From Calycina herbarum (Eukaryota > Ascomycota > Leotiomycetes > Helotiales > Pezizellaceae), in NCBI GenBank assembly GCA_001414485.1, contig LLEY01000030.1:186001-250000 (forward strand): a stretch of 64,000 nucleotides of DNA, read 5' to 3'. This document shows positions 1 through 12,516 of the stretch, in pieces. Position numbers and translations under genes: made by a program. The first letter of the stretch is position 1, and every line of letters starts with the position of its first letter. Under the pieces are notes generated by a model. That model was not told the origin of the DNA. It saw only the letters and a program-made list of their open reading frames with translations, and searched no databases.

Positions 1-1122
1 CACCTGCTAATATGATCAAGCAAAAAGAGTTCAGTGTACTGAGACGTCTCGAGTACAACCAAAAACAACCCCTCAAATGGAGTTCGACAGCAACTTTTCC
101 TTTGATGCTATTCAATTCCCAATTTCCCTCCCTCAATCAAAAATAAATTTCAAACTCACGTAGACATTTTCTACAATTCCTTGACGTGCAATATAAAATT
201 TCGAGGTTGAAGAACCAAGTTACAACGTATAACTTTTTTTCCATAAGATCAAATCCCACTTCATCCTTGAGGCACACAAGATGGGAAACAAAAGCCATCT
301 CCCACAAAGATTAAGTGCTCAAAACCCCCTACAAAATTATAAACATGAAACCCTGTTGAGGTGAGCAGGAACTACCAACTAGACGAACAATTTAAAATTG
401 CAAAAATTCATCCATCTAATATTTACCCCAAACATTTTGTACAATGAAAGCAATTCGTCATCCTCGAAATAACTCTCAAAATCCAACTATCCCACGTTAC
501 CCCATTCAAGTAACTCAATTATTCTAGACTTCTAGAATAACGAAACTCAACAGATATGTCAAGATAGATAGCTTCCTTTTCGACGATAACAACCCAGTCC
601 TTAGACTCCTCTGGAAAGTAAAGGTAATAACAACAATTTCATCTCCAACTCCATGGAAAATTTGAAAAAGTCAAGAGAAAAACCAAGACAGTATCGTTTT
701 CTTTACATGAGAATCAGAAGCCACACCTTGCGCGAATTTCGTCTTCTGGTTCTTGGTAATGGAGGGAAGGAAGGAAGAAGATGCCTAAGATGTATAAAGG
801 TTGAAGATAATTCCTGAAGGAATCGAAAGTGTGTGGACAAAATATAGAAAGAACGGAGAATGGCCATATCCTTGGAACAAACAGGAATCGTCCACTAAAA
901 GTCTTTGCATCCAATTGGGAGCCACCCAATATTCTCAAGGGAAACAAGCTGAGCCTTGATATTGTAATTGATTTGTCTGCTGGAAGTCGATGCCTCTAAA
1001 TGTGCCATGTATGGTCAATTGAACCCCCAACTCCAAGAGGCTAGCCAGCCTATCCGCCGCCTATGCACCATGGAAAGCAAAAGTAAGCAAAAGTAAGCAA
1101 GAGAAAAATGAAATAAATACAC
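1..1122. other. Intergenic DNA, no supported gene
   Basis: AT-rich non-coding sequence downstream of the FEN1 gene. Only short open frames are present (for example a 77-codon one at 714-947, minus), without family resemblance or plausible intron structure. A short direct repeat of the unit AAAGTAAGC lies at about 1077-1100, just after the FEN1 stop. It may contain the FEN1 3' UTR and part of a neighbour outside the window. Confidence 0.6.
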
Positions 1123-2454
1123 CTATGCAGTTCCTCTAGGTTTAGCCTTGGCCTGCTTCTTCTCCTTCTTCTCTTCCTTGAGCTTCTTCTTCTTCTCCTC
1201 ATTCTTTGCATCATTCTTTCGCTTCAAAGTCTTGAGCTGCTCCTCCGTCTTGGGGACTGGCTTGAAGAAACCCTCCAATCTAGCTTGTTGTCCCGACTTC
1301 AGGTTCTTTTGTAATCTCGCTGCTCCGCCTCGAACTCTGTCCTCGGAAAATCCCTTCTCGGTGACGAGAAATTGAACGAGTCCGTCGACATCTGGAGCCT
1401 CCCATTTGAATTCGCAATCTGGGTGGTCTGCTGGTCGTACATCGGGCTTGAAGAAGAGATCTCGCGCATCGGCATATGGCCAATCTTCTGGAATGGCGAA
1501 CTTCTTGGTCTTCTCTGCGAACGCAACAAAGTTTTCGAGGGTCTTGTGTTCGCGGATGAGCTTTAGTGCTGTTTGTGGGCCGACTTTGGGAACGGGATCG
1601 AGGTAATCGCAGCCTAGAAGAATGCATAGATCGACGAACTGGAGCTTGTTAGCTTCAGTTCAAACAAGTCTAAGAATCTAACATACCTGTTCTCGTTCCA
1701 TGCCAAGTCCTGCCATGACCTTTTCCAAGAATATCTCCTGAACTGGCTCCTTGCGCTGCTCACTGAACGTAAGATGTCTAAGCAAGACAGGAGAATCAAA
1801 ACACAAAGTATCCATATCCTCACTCGCAGCAGCATAAACCTTGCCAGCTCTTGCCAAAGCAGCACATTGCGCCTCTGCTTCTGTTGGTGCAATAATATAC
1901 GGAATACCCATAAGCTTTAGAAGTCTTTGACACTCGGCATTATGTTCTCTTGTAACTCGGACTGTTCGTCGGGAAAATTTCTCGATATCTTCTGCCGTAC
2001 CCGTCTCCTTTGCCTCCTCCAATCCTTCAGCAGCTGTCGCCTTTCGTTGAAATCGCTTCGCAAGTTCCCCGGACTTGAGCTTAGGAGGGGCGCCATCGAA
2101 GACGTAGACTGGCTTGATTCCGTTATCAACGATTCGTAGGGTGCGGTAGAACATGCCCATCAGGTGAGAGGTGGTTTCGCCATCTTCGTTTGTCAACATT
2201 TCTCCGCCCGATCGAACGGCGATGAGGAAACTGTAAATGCTCATAGACCTGGAGAGTTGTCAGCGGTATATCGGATTGGGTATGAGGTTATTGCATACGC
2301 ATCCTGTAAAATATGTTAGTAGATGTACCAAGAAAGTTGCGACGCCGAGACTTACAATGGCTACTTTCCGACCGAATTGGTTCTTGATGTCGCCCTCCTT
2401 GTAGGAATCAGGGGCCTCATCCTTGATGATGGAGAATAATTGCTTGATACCCAT
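1123..2454 (-). CDS. FEN1: Flap endonuclease 1 (FEN1/RAD27), 393 aa, 4 exons
   Basis: Structure-specific 5' flap endonuclease of the XPG/Rad2 family. It removes RNA-primed flaps during Okazaki fragment maturation and in long-patch base excision repair, in the nucleus. Exons on the minus strand: 2454-2356, 2303-2299, 2248-1687 and 1638-1123; introns of 52, 50 and 48 nt have GT-AG ends. The spliced protein of 393 aa matches the family length. It starts [10 protein letters not shown] and keeps every metal-binding acid at its usual position: D34, D86, E158, E160, D179, D181 and D233. A PCNA-interacting box (QARLEGFF, residues 340-347) is followed by a lysine-rich tail. D34 is encoded by a 5-nt exon. 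The start was chosen because the N-terminal Gly after Met is invariant in FEN1; the open frame reaches further upstream but is unrelated. It is divergent from the dehydrogenase gene at 2889. Confidence 0.96.
2299..2303 (-). other. 5-nt micro-exon of FEN1 carrying catalytic Asp34
   Basis: Coding-strand sequence is ...GCCATT|GTAAGT...TTTACAG|GATGC|GTATGC...CTCCAG|GTCTATG. The pentamer GATGC gives Asp34 and the first two bases of Ala35. Without it, D34 is lost and the frame breaks; read through instead, the frame runs out of FEN1 homology. Both flanking introns (52 and 50 nt) have GT-AG ends. Confidence 0.88.
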
Positions 2455-2888
2455 CTTGATAGTGGTAATGGGTCCTCTTGGTTGTGCTGTGGTGTTGGGA
2501 AGGAACTGAGGAGGAGTTGAGGAGCTGGAAGAATAGGTGACGCGATGTTCTTGGGTGAAGCGCGTTCGCGTTGAGTGGTTTACAGGGGTGTTAAGCAGCC
2601 GACGATTCAATGACATTCAAAGAAAATTTGTATCCATCTTACTACAAATTTCCAGCTCTCTTTTCGACGTCCTCATTATTTACGTCTTTCACTTATATGG
2701 CAAAAAGTTAATCGCTAAAACAAGTTGGGAGTTTTGCATCTCCCATCGCAATACCCGAACCTCGGAACGAAATCGCAAGGCGGGGCAAGTACAAAACAAC
2801 CAAGCTCTCCCATATTAATAAATCAACCGGCATTGTCCTACAAGGAGAGTTACAATACCAGTTATCAAGCAATTTACAGCATTCCAAC
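2455..2888. promoter_or_regulatory. Divergent promoter region, FEN1 / glutaryl-CoA dehydrogenase
   Basis: The 434 bp between the two start codons must hold both promoters and 5' leaders. GACGCGA at about 2538 and GCGCGTTCGCG near 2560-2571 resemble the CGCG cores bound by MBF/SBF-type cell-cycle factors, which would suit a replication gene. This is motif resemblance only; I see no convincing TATA box. Confidence 0.45.
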
Positions 2889-4277
2889 ATGTTCAGACCC
2901 CTACTACGAAATGTCGCAAGACAGTCAGTAGCTACAGCAGCTCGCACAGTTGCCACCAGAGGGCTCGCAACTAACGCCACTCTTCCATCGTTCAATTGGG
3001 AGGATCCGTTGAATGTCCAGAGTCAATTGACAGAGGAAGAGCTCGCAATATCAGAAACTGCAGAGGCATACTGCCAAGAACGAATCCTCCCTAGAGTGCT
3101 TCGTAAGTTAACTACAATATCGTTGTGATTTACTAACGTTCTGCAACAGAGGCATACCGAGACGAGAACTATGACAGACGAATCCTGGAAGAAATGGGGG
3201 AACTCGGCTTACTTGGTGCAACAATACAAGGATACGAATGTGCGGGAGTATCGAATGTTGCCTCGGGGCTTATCACGAAAGCCGTTGAAAGAGTAGACAG
3301 TGGATACAGATCTGCCATGTCAGTCCAGTCTTCGCTGGTGATGGGTGGCATTGATGAGTTTGGAACACGAGAACAAAAAGACAAATTCCTACCGAAGATG
3401 GCCAAGGGGAAGCTGCTGGGGGCTTTTGGTCTCACAGAGCCAAATCACGGAAGCGATCCGGGATCCATGGAAGCAGTTGCAAAGCCACATCCCACAAAAA
3501 AGGGCTATTTATCTCTTTCAGGATCCAAGACCTGGATTACGAACTCTCCTATAGCTGATGTATTGTTGGTATGGGCAAAATATCAAGAGACTGGCAAGAT
3601 CAGGGGGTTCTTGGTCGAGAGGTCAGAGTGCCCACCTGGGACACTGGAAACACCCGCCATCAAAGACAAGAACGGACTTCGAGCTTCTTTGACGGGAATG
3701 ATTCACCTGGACGAGTGTCCGATCCCAGAAGCCAACATGTTTCCCGATGTTGAGGGTCTCAGAGGTCCATTTACCTGCCTGAACGGTGCCAGATATGGTA
3801 TTGCTTGGGGAGTTACGGGCGCCTTGGAGGACTGCATTGCAAGAACGAGGACTTATGCTTTGGAAAGGAAGCAATTCAAAGGCAATCCACTTGCCAAATA
3901 CCAGCTGGTGCAAAAGAAGTTGGCAGATGCCACCACAGATGCTGCATATAGTACTTTGGCCGCTCTTCAAGTTGGAAGACTAAAGGATCAAAGGAAGGCC
4001 ACCCCAGAAATGATCAGCATGATCAAGCGGCAGAATTGTGATCGTGCTCTATCCAACGCTAGGACATTGCAAGAAGTTTTTGGTGGCAATGCCGTCAGTG
4101 ATGAATATGGCATTGGAAGACATGTGGCAAATTTGTTTGTAACACAAACATACGAGGGGCAAAGTGATATTCACAGTGAGTTATCCCTCGTCATTACTGC
4201 TAAACATTCAATGATGCTGACAAATCCAAGGTCTTATTATCGGAAGAGCTATTACTGGAATTCAAGCATTTGTCTAG
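2889..4277 (+). CDS. GCDH: Glutaryl-CoA dehydrogenase, mitochondrial, 428 aa, 3 exons
   Basis: FAD-dependent acyl-CoA dehydrogenase that oxidises and decarboxylates glutaryl-CoA to crotonyl-CoA in lysine and tryptophan breakdown. Exons: 2889-3102, 3150-4175 and 4231-4277; introns of 47 nt (with TACTAAC branch) and 55 nt. The 428 aa product has an Arg-rich, acid-free N-terminus (MFRPLLRNVARQ...) typical of a mitochondrial presequence. Subfamily blocks include SVQSSLVM, GLTEPNHGSDP, KTWITNSP, LNGARYGIAWGV and RLKDQ. The catalytic base is the Glu in TYEGQSDIH, about residue 407. The last exon, encoding GRAITGIQAFV and a stop, restores the family C-terminus; reading through the second intron gives an unrelated tail. 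The downstream UBC gene is on the same strand but separate. Assignment to GCDH rather than another acyl-CoA dehydrogenase rests on these blocks. Confidence 0.94.
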
Positions 4278-4888
4278 AAAGGAAGAAAAAGCTGAAGCAA
4301 TAGGAAAGGAAAAATAGCACTGAATAGATTAATTGTGTCACTTCACTATAAATAAAGTTGATAGTAAGACCTGCATTTGACCCTGGCATATGCATTGTCT
4401 TTTGCTGAAGGCTTCTATTCTTAATTTACTTGTTCACCCAAGTTTCAATAGACAGCCACACATTGTTGTCTTCAGAGGTCAAGATATAGTAATTTGAGAC
4501 TGTTTCTTTGTTCATCTTAGGCTTTCTGAATTGGGAATAATTTCAGAACATGGATTCGGCTTCGAAAGCCGAAACTGAATAGCCTGTGCAGCCTGTTGCA
4601 AATGTTTGAAGATGAATTTGATCGCAGTAGTAAATATCAAGTAATCAATGAAAAGAAGCATATAGAAGACATTTGATTCACTGGACTTTTGTAACCGCTG
4701 ACCACACGTACAGTCATCCTGGCAGTGGTCTCGCCTCGCTAAAAGGGCAGGCGCAGAGATTTGGGCACCGCCATTCTTGCCAATAACGTTTACCATTTTC
4801 CTTATTTGAACCTTCCTCCTCTCAAGCAAACCTCAACCAACTCAACAACTCCAACACACCCATCCCACGATCGCATCGCCGATCCTCT
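4278..4888. other. Intergenic: dehydrogenase 3' UTR and upstream part of UBC promoter
   Basis: No gene supported. A 105-codon open frame on the minus strand (4512-4829) has no recognisable features. A CT/CA-rich stretch at about 4810-4870 looks like the leader or core promoter of the ubiquitin-conjugating enzyme gene downstream. Confidence 0.5.
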
Positions 4889-4969
4889 GTAAGTCGCATA
4901 CCCCTCTTTCCCATTTGCATCCTCCTAGCGGCGCTGTCGGATGCTAGCGGCTAACGTAGACACCAACAG
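4889..4969 (+). other. Probable 5' UTR intron of the UBC gene (81 nt)
   Basis: A GTAAGT donor at 4889, a GCTAACG branch-like site at 4950-4956 and a CAACAG acceptor ending at 4969 form a standard fungal intron about 87 bp before the ATG at 5056. No in-frame upstream coding exon is needed, so it would lie in the leader. RNA evidence is not available here. Confidence 0.6.
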
Positions 4970-5055
4970 AACTTCTCTTTCAGTTTGCTGCGCCTCGACC
5001 TGAACGTCTCGACACAACATCCACGACCACATCTAAACCTCACAAGACCGGCAGT

Positions 5056-5947
<892 letters not shown>

Positions 5948-6784
5948 GCAGAGAGCAGTTGGTGGATTTCCCTTCTCGAGTTCCGGTGGTTTTTAGCTGG
6001 CGTCAACATGAACAATTTGGTCTGGTTTTTGTCCCGCAAAACGGCAGATGATGAGCACAACGGCTTATTGGCGGAAGAAGAAACGTTATGGGAGGACGTG
6101 GGTATATGGATTTGGGGAGGAAAAGAACGATTCGACAAAGGAATCCATAGCATCATCGTTGGGAGGGAATTAGATATTCATTTGCATTCGGGCAGTTTGT
6201 TTTCTTCAATTTTTCCTTTGCTAAGCTCCCCTTTTTCACGATAGCATACAATACGTTGATATTTACCGTCAATGCAAGCCATCTATTACTTACTTTTTGA
6301 GATTCCAAACTCCAGAATGATTTTCCGTGACTAGTGACGTCTATCGGGTGTTGACACTGGAGAACTGATATGTGATATCAACGCTCCTCCTAGTTCCTTG
6401 ACCAACCACCACTGATGCACCCCCCGGATTTGACACTGGATGGTTTGCAAATTGAGGTACGACATCAACACATTCCTAGAACTTCTGGTAGTTCACAAAC
6501 CTGCGACTGGTATTTTGTGGCTGGTGACTTGCGTCCGGGCTCTGGTGTGGAGTCTATTGACACTTGATGAATGTGGTAACGGGGGGCATGATGTCAATAT
6601 ATTCCTAACGCCTTACCTAACGCTTTTGATACCCCCAAGCGCCAGTGAGGTTACTGGAAGTATTCCAAAGCGGACAAGATCTTTGCCCGGCTGCCGTTAC
6701 CGGTAAATATATGGTTCCTTCTTGTACAAAGTCCTTCTCAGTTTACAGTTTGGGCCTCTCGGGTTCTTAGGCTCTCAGGCCCTT

Positions 6785-6840
6785 ACTTTCTTTCTATCTT
6801 CTTTCTATCTTCTGTCTTGTCTTCTGTCTTGTCTTCTGTG
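6785..6840. repeat. TTCTATC / TTCTGTCTTG tandem repeat
   Basis: Pyrimidine-rich short tandem repeat: CTTTCTATCTT twice, then TTCTGTCTTGTC twice, with small variation. Intergenic. Confidence 0.8.
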
Positions 6841-6926
6841 TAGATTCCTACATCGCCCGAGCCTTCCGGGAACATCCTTAGGTTTTTGAGGGTCTTTGGG
6901 TCTTTGTATGGGACTTGATGCTTGGG

Positions 6927-6955
6927 CTTGGACTTGGACTTGGACTTGGACTTGG
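6927..6955. repeat. Hexanucleotide CTTGGA microsatellite
   Basis: Unit CTTGGA repeated about four and a half times without interruption. Intergenic, upstream of noxB. Confidence 0.85.
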
Positions 6956-7696
6956 GTTTTTGGTTTAGTCATGCTTTAGTCCAAGCAAATCGCAAATCCC
7001 CCCGTTTCGGCAGATTTCACAATTACTTACTGTACGACTGGGTTGGCGTGTCGCCAGTCGCTTACGGGATCTGTGTCTGTCAGGTATGGATCGGAGAATA
7101 GAGTCTATTTAGGAGTTCGGATGGTGGGTTGAAGGGAAGAGGGGTGATTGGGTGGTTGGGGGGTGGAGTTTTTGATGTTAAACATGCGTGAGTTTCTTGG
7201 GGGGTTTGTTTCGGAAGGGATGGGTACTTAGGGGAATAGGGGAAGGGGTGGTTGAAACGAGGTGTTGTGAGTGGCGCGACCACGACCACGACCACGACGA
7301 GGTGGGGGTGCAGATAAGAGGGAGACTTTGGAGGCCATGGAGGGAGGAAGGAACGAGGTCACTTTGTTTTTGGTGATGGTTGAATGAGAAACTGGGAGAG
7401 CTGTTTGGTAAATGGGTAATGGAGCGAGGGCGAAGGATCGAGTTGCTTCATTGACGATGCGGGAGCAAAATAGGGGCTCCAATCCAAATGGATCTTGCAC
7501 TTGGCTGAGATTACGAGTCCTCGTCATTCGTTACGCTATCTCTATGAACGCTTTGGTTGATTTATGAGATTCCATCACTGGAGATGCTTCCCCAAGAGTT
7601 GAGAAGCAATACCAAGTATATATCTACTCCACCAGAAGCTCCTCTTCCTTCCGAATTTCCGAATTTCCGAATTGCGTCGGTTCATCTTCATTCCGA

Positions 7697-7730
7697 AAAA
7701 GGGACAAGAAAGGGACAAGAAAGGGACAAG
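7697..7730. repeat. AAGGGACAAGA tandem repeat
   Basis: An 11-bp unit (AAAGGGACAAG) occurs three times in a row. It is preceded at 7651-7673 by three copies of CCGAATTT. Intergenic. Confidence 0.8.
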
Positions 7731-10304
7731 ACTGAGTCCCTCTTTTGATGAGATGGATGGAAGGCTTGTGTTCCCCGGATTCTTTCTTTTCTCGTTGTCT
7801 TGGAGATTACCCAGAAGTTGGGGTTTTCTGGGCCGCGCCGTTAGTGATGGCTCTTGGTACGGCAGCTATTGGGTGAGAGCGGCTTCTTTTGGATGCCTAG
7901 ACTCTGGAATATGGGGAAGGGAATGGGGGATGTCTTGGGTGTGGGGTTTGTTGCTTATTTTTCTGTCTTGCTTCTTTTTGGGGAGTTTTTGATAGAGTGC
8001 TCGCAAATTGAAAAGGGGCGTGACTGCAAGGGAGTCTGGAAAAGTATGGGGTTTGAAGTGCTGACTGTTGGGGAAATGTGATATGAGACTGATATTTGGG
8101 ATAAGTGTTCTATATATGGCTCTGGAGTGAGAATCCCGGGGTTGGAATGGACTGTCCATGTTTTGATACTGTACCAGTTCAACGGTTCTCTGCACCTGGA
8201 GGTTATACTTGCCAGGCTCAATGAATTCGGCATTCCGATCAATCACTTGGTTAGTTGCCAAGTTGCCAAATTAGGATATGTGGTCGTGTTCTTGGTATGA
8301 TCAGACGATCCATTCTTGGCCTAGAAGAGCTGACGTTGACGAGTCGGCGAGATGTATGATTGTCGTCCAGGAAAGGGAGATCTACCAACCCAGTCTTTTA
8401 TAAGTAGAGAAGGGCATCGTAGCCGCCATCTTCGCGTATGATCACCACTAGGTGGAGAACAAAATGGCCTGATTTTTCTCTCACTACGCCAGCAAACTTC
8501 GAGATTGGTGTTTTGTAAAATCGTGGTGAAAGTCTTGGTAGTTTTGAAAGCAGATAACAACTGGATGGTGATTCGTAAGATAACAAGAGGATGCAAATTG
8601 GTGTGTTTGATCGAAACCTGGGGAACGGGCGGTAGGAGGATGGACTTGTGATCTCTCGGAATTGATGGCCAAGTCTCTCACTACCCGTGTGTAAGTGAGG
8701 GAAGTCATGGGATATAATACTTGCCCAGGCGGGAGATGAGGGGGTTAGCCTCTTGTCGTTTGGATCTGTGGGGTATTCTGGATAACCTTAAAGCAAGGCC
8801 AAGTTATCGAGGGCATCAAAGCAGTTGGGACGGGAGGCTGAACTGGATGGCAAGCTCCATCTTTGGTAACAGGGCGATCTTGGCGTATATTGGGCTGAGA
8901 TTGACAGGATAAGGGGGTGGTTTGCAGGGTATATCTGCAGTACCGAATTGGATTTGTGTCTGAAGACGGAGGATGAGGTTCGAGATTGTGATAACTTCTG
9001 ACGGGATCTGGGCTTTTGTCGGTGTCCGGCCACTGATTGTGAGATTGATATGGAAGATCTGCAACAGGGTTTGATATTGAGCAGTTGAGCAGTTGAGACC
9101 GGGCTCGAAGAAGTCGAAATAAGGTTTGTATTTTTTTGGGGAGCCGAGCCGTTGGTATCTTAGGTAGACTCAGACTGGTGCCGCTCGAGTCTTCTTTTGC
9201 TTGACAAGTGTCTTCCATCGCTTCACAGAGCGCTATGTGCTTCGCCAGTCCACAACAGCTTATCGTGTCATGGTCCAACTCATTCTCGGTTTTCACACAC
9301 AGAGTTTTGAGGCTCTTCATGTCCTCGGGTGGTGGCATGAGCATTGCAGTGTTGTGACGAACAATCTCCGCTTGTGAGAGAAGGCCATACAGTTGTGTCA
9401 GCTCCCTGGCTCGAAACAGCTTTGCAACAGAGCGGTCGCTACCCCTGGCCCAAAGAGGAAGTGTGTGGTGCCCGCGAGCCAATGGAAAATGCGAGAGGTT
9501 TCTTGGACTTCTTGGCATTGCCGCAGCCGCGCTTGGCGCCGTTGCGAGAAGAGGCTCGGGCGGTGGGAAACACGGCAAACATCCTCAGAAAACAGGGGAC
9601 CCACCAGTCGAGATCGCCTGTTTCTGTGCCCCAACTTGCCCTGGGGCCCAAGGGGGAACACGCTGAAGAGGTGGCGTGCTCAGCGCTTGTCACTGAACTT
9701 AGGCCCCATGATCTCCACTATTGGCCCTGAAGGACGCTGAAGAGGCTCTGTTTCTTCATGCCACTTTTCGCGGCCGTTGGTGACCTCTCCACCAAATCCT
9801 TTGGCCTTCTTTCGGTATCCCCCCCTGTACCTCGTCTTGTTTCGACACGCCAGATGGATGCCGAGCCATTCAAGACGATGGAAGAGGCGCCCAAGGGCCA
9901 CCCAAAGGCCAGTGCCTCACGTTTTTGGCTCCATCCATCGAACCATGACACCGCCATGTTTCCATCGTCGGAAGTCCGTGGCACCACCATGCCACAACAT
10001 GGTCTGGGAAGCGGAGCCCTTCTGCTTCTCCTTCTGGTGCAGCAGCATCTGCAACTCGAAATCGGCTCCTCCTTCGGCCCACGCACGCATGAAGGGTGAC
10101 GAGCCTCTTTTCCTCCCCTACTCTCCCCCCCCCTCTTCCCTCTTCCCTTCCCCTTTGCTAGGTACACACGCCCTAGTCTCTCCCGAAAGCTCTCCTTTGC
10201 TGTCTCTTGCTCTTCCGCTATTTCCTGCAAGCCACACCCATTAACTTTTTAATTCTATTGTTCTGTGTTCTGCAAGTAGCCACCGGTGCAGGCATTGTGT
10301 ATAG

Positions 10305-10358
10305 GTATGTACAGTACAATTATATTCCTCTTCTAATATCCCCTTCCTCTTCAAACAG
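10305..10358 (+). other. Possible 5' UTR intron of noxB (54 nt)
   Basis: GTATGT donor at 10305, TCTAAT branch-like site and AAACAG acceptor ending at 10358, about 300 bp before the chosen noxB ATG. Length and signals match the coding introns nearby. Inference from sequence signals only. Confidence 0.4.
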
Positions 10359-10665
10359 CAACTGCCGATCAACTTGCCTCATACTGGCGTTGGCGTTGGG
10401 CGCAATCCATATACCCGCTGGTTGCTGATTTCCCGCCCTCTTCTAGGCTTCTCGACCTTCACGCTCCTTTACATTCTCTTCTACCCAATTCGACTTTCGT
10501 TTGGAACCTTCTGTCATATCAGCAGGCTCTGAATGACCCGAGCGTCTTTAATATATACACCCCGTTTGTGAAAGAGAGGAAAGGAAGGACTGAGACGGAG
10601 GACCAACGAGGAATCCAGAGCCGACCGCGGCACTGAAAGTCGACCAAGGTCGCAACACGAGCAGC

Positions 10666-12516
10666 ATGAATAAGATGGATTACAGGAGTAGTACGGGGTC
10701 GATAAAGGTGTCGGAAAGATCAAGATGGCCGCCTCTAACGAGAATGTTGATGTCGGGAGAGATGAGTGGCGAACGGGCGAGGGAACTGAATATGAGAGAA
10801 AGATTCGACAGATGGATGGTAAACGAGGGATATCGAAGATTGTGGGTAACGTGGAATGCTGTCGGGGGGATCTACGCTAACATGCTGCCAGTTTTGTCTT
10901 CGTCTTCGCTGCCATTCATTTGATGGTATTTTCCTTTGGTTTCATGAACTACCAAATCAAGGACAGCTTAACGATCGCTCGAAGTACTTTCGGTCTCACA
11001 TATCCTATAGCAAGAGCAGCTGCGTTGACGCTACATTTCGATGTTGCCATGATTCTCTTCCCAGTGTGCCGAACACTCATCTCCTTGGCTCGACAAACAC
11101 CTTTGAACGGTATCATACAATTTGACAAGAACATTACCTTCCACAAGACCACAGCTTGGTCAATCGTCTTCTTCTCCTGGGTGCACACTATTGCGCATTG
11201 GAACAATTTCGCTCAGATCTCAGCAAAGAACAACCTTGGTATTGGTGGATGGCTCTTGGCCAACTTCGTTTCTGGCCCAGGATGGTCTGGATATGTCATG
11301 TTGGTAGCTTTGATGTGCATGGTTGCAACATCCGTGGAAAAGGCGCGCCGTGCTAATTTCGAGCGTTTCTGGTATACTCACCACATGTTCGTTATATTCT
11401 TCGTCTTCTGGTCCATCCACGGAGCCTTCTGTATGATTCAGCCAGATTTCGCCCCATACTGTGTTAGTGTTGGTACGACCGCCATTGGAGTTTTCTGGCA
11501 ATACTGGATGTATGGAGGCTACATCTACCTGATGGAGAGAATCGCAAGAGAGATCCGTGGAAAGCACAAGACCTACATTTCCAAGGTTGTCCAACATCCA
11601 AGTAACGTTTGCGAAATTCAAATCAAGAAGGAGAACACCAAGACCAGAGCAGGACAATACATCTTCTTCTGCTGCCCAGAGGTATCCGTTTGGCAATATC
11701 ACCCTTTCACGCTCACTTCCGCACCTGAGGAGGACTATATCTCTATTCACATGAGAATGGTTGGAGATTTCACAAGGAACGTTGGAAGAACCCTCGGATG
11801 CGAGTTTGACAAACCAAGAGGAGAGAAGAAAGATGCATCCCAAGTTGTCGGTGTCAACGCAAACGCACCTGGAACAGAAGGTGTCGACCCAGCCATCCGA
11901 CGAGTCCTACCCCGAATATACATCGATGGACCTTTCGGCTCCGCATCCGAAGATGTGTTCAAGTACGAGATTGCCATGCTTTGCGGAGCTGGTATCGGTG
12001 TCACTCCATTCGCTTCTATTCTCAAATCTATCTGGTATCGCATGAACTACCCCCAAAAGAAGACTCGTCTCACGAAAGTCTACTTTTTCTGGATTTGTCG
12101 TGATTTCGGTTCCTTCGAGTGGTTCAGATCGCTCCTCCTCGCCATCGAAGCTCAAGATATGGACAACCACATTGAGATCCACACCTACCTTACAGCTAGA
12201 ATCAAGGTTGATGATGCGACCAACATCATGATTAACGATGCCAACGCCGACCGAGATGCCATTACTGGTCTCCGTGCACCCACGAACTTTGGACGACCCA
12301 ATTGGGATGCTATTTTCAAGAGCGTTCGCAAGATTCATAGTCCGGCTGAGGCGGGTGTTTTCTTTTGTGGACCCAAGGTTTTGGGTAGTGTATTGCATAT
12401 TAAGTGTAACATGTACAGTGATCCAGGTATGCTTCCCCCTTTCCCATAATTCCCTCTAATCACGATGCTAATTATTATCAGACTTCACATTCGCTTGGGG
12501 TAAAGAAAATTTCTAG
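10666..12516 (+). CDS. noxB: NADPH oxidase, fungal NoxB class, 581 aa, 3 exons
   Basis: Membrane flavocytochrome that moves electrons from NADPH through FAD and two haems to oxygen, producing superoxide. In fungi NoxB acts in penetration structures, spore germination and development, with NoxR, Rac and the tetraspanin Pls1. Exons: 10666-10841, 10892-12426 and 12482-12516. The N-terminal extension with RELNMRERFDRWMVNEG is characteristic of NoxB; NoxA lacks it. Haem-ligand histidines are in FHK (H143), VHTIAH (H157), YTHH (H222/223) and SIHG (H235) of the ferric-reductase transmembrane domain. The FAD motif HPFTLTS is at 329-335 and the NADPH motif GAGIGVTPF at 424-432; the C-terminus is FAWGKENF. 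The first intron uses a GTGGGT donor at 10842, chosen because it keeps frame; an alternative GTGGAA donor also keeps frame. There is no in-frame ATG upstream of 10666 before a stop, though the open frame upstream could hold extra coding sequence. Confidence 0.93.

Larger units (their letters stand above)
5948..10665. other. 4.7 kb intergenic region upstream of noxB
   Basis: No gene supported between the UBC stop and the noxB start. Several open frames overlap one another in up to five frames at 8.7-10.25 kb (the longest is 277 codons on the minus strand, 8745-9578). That pattern comes from GC-richer DNA with few stops; none shows a domain, a consistent intron structure or family resemblance. 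The region contains several short tandem repeats (6785-6840, 6927-6955, 7276-7300, 7651-7673, 7697-7730) and a long pyrimidine tract at about 10100-10160 typical of fungal promoters. It probably holds a long noxB promoter and leader; a non-coding RNA or poorly conserved gene cannot be excluded. Confidence 0.5.

Noticed and set aside
4512..4829. 105-codon minus-strand open frame between the dehydrogenase and UBC genes
   Set aside because: No recognisable domain, and it overlaps the probable UBC promoter and the dehydrogenase 3' UTR.
8745..9578. 277-codon open frame on the minus strand
   Set aside because: It overlaps other long open frames on both strands in GC-richer DNA, has a Pro/Ser/Thr-biased product, no domain, and no matching intron or promoter signals.
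9758..10244. Overlapping plus-strand open frames before noxB
   Set aside because: Several frames are open at once on both strands; low-complexity products with no family resemblance.
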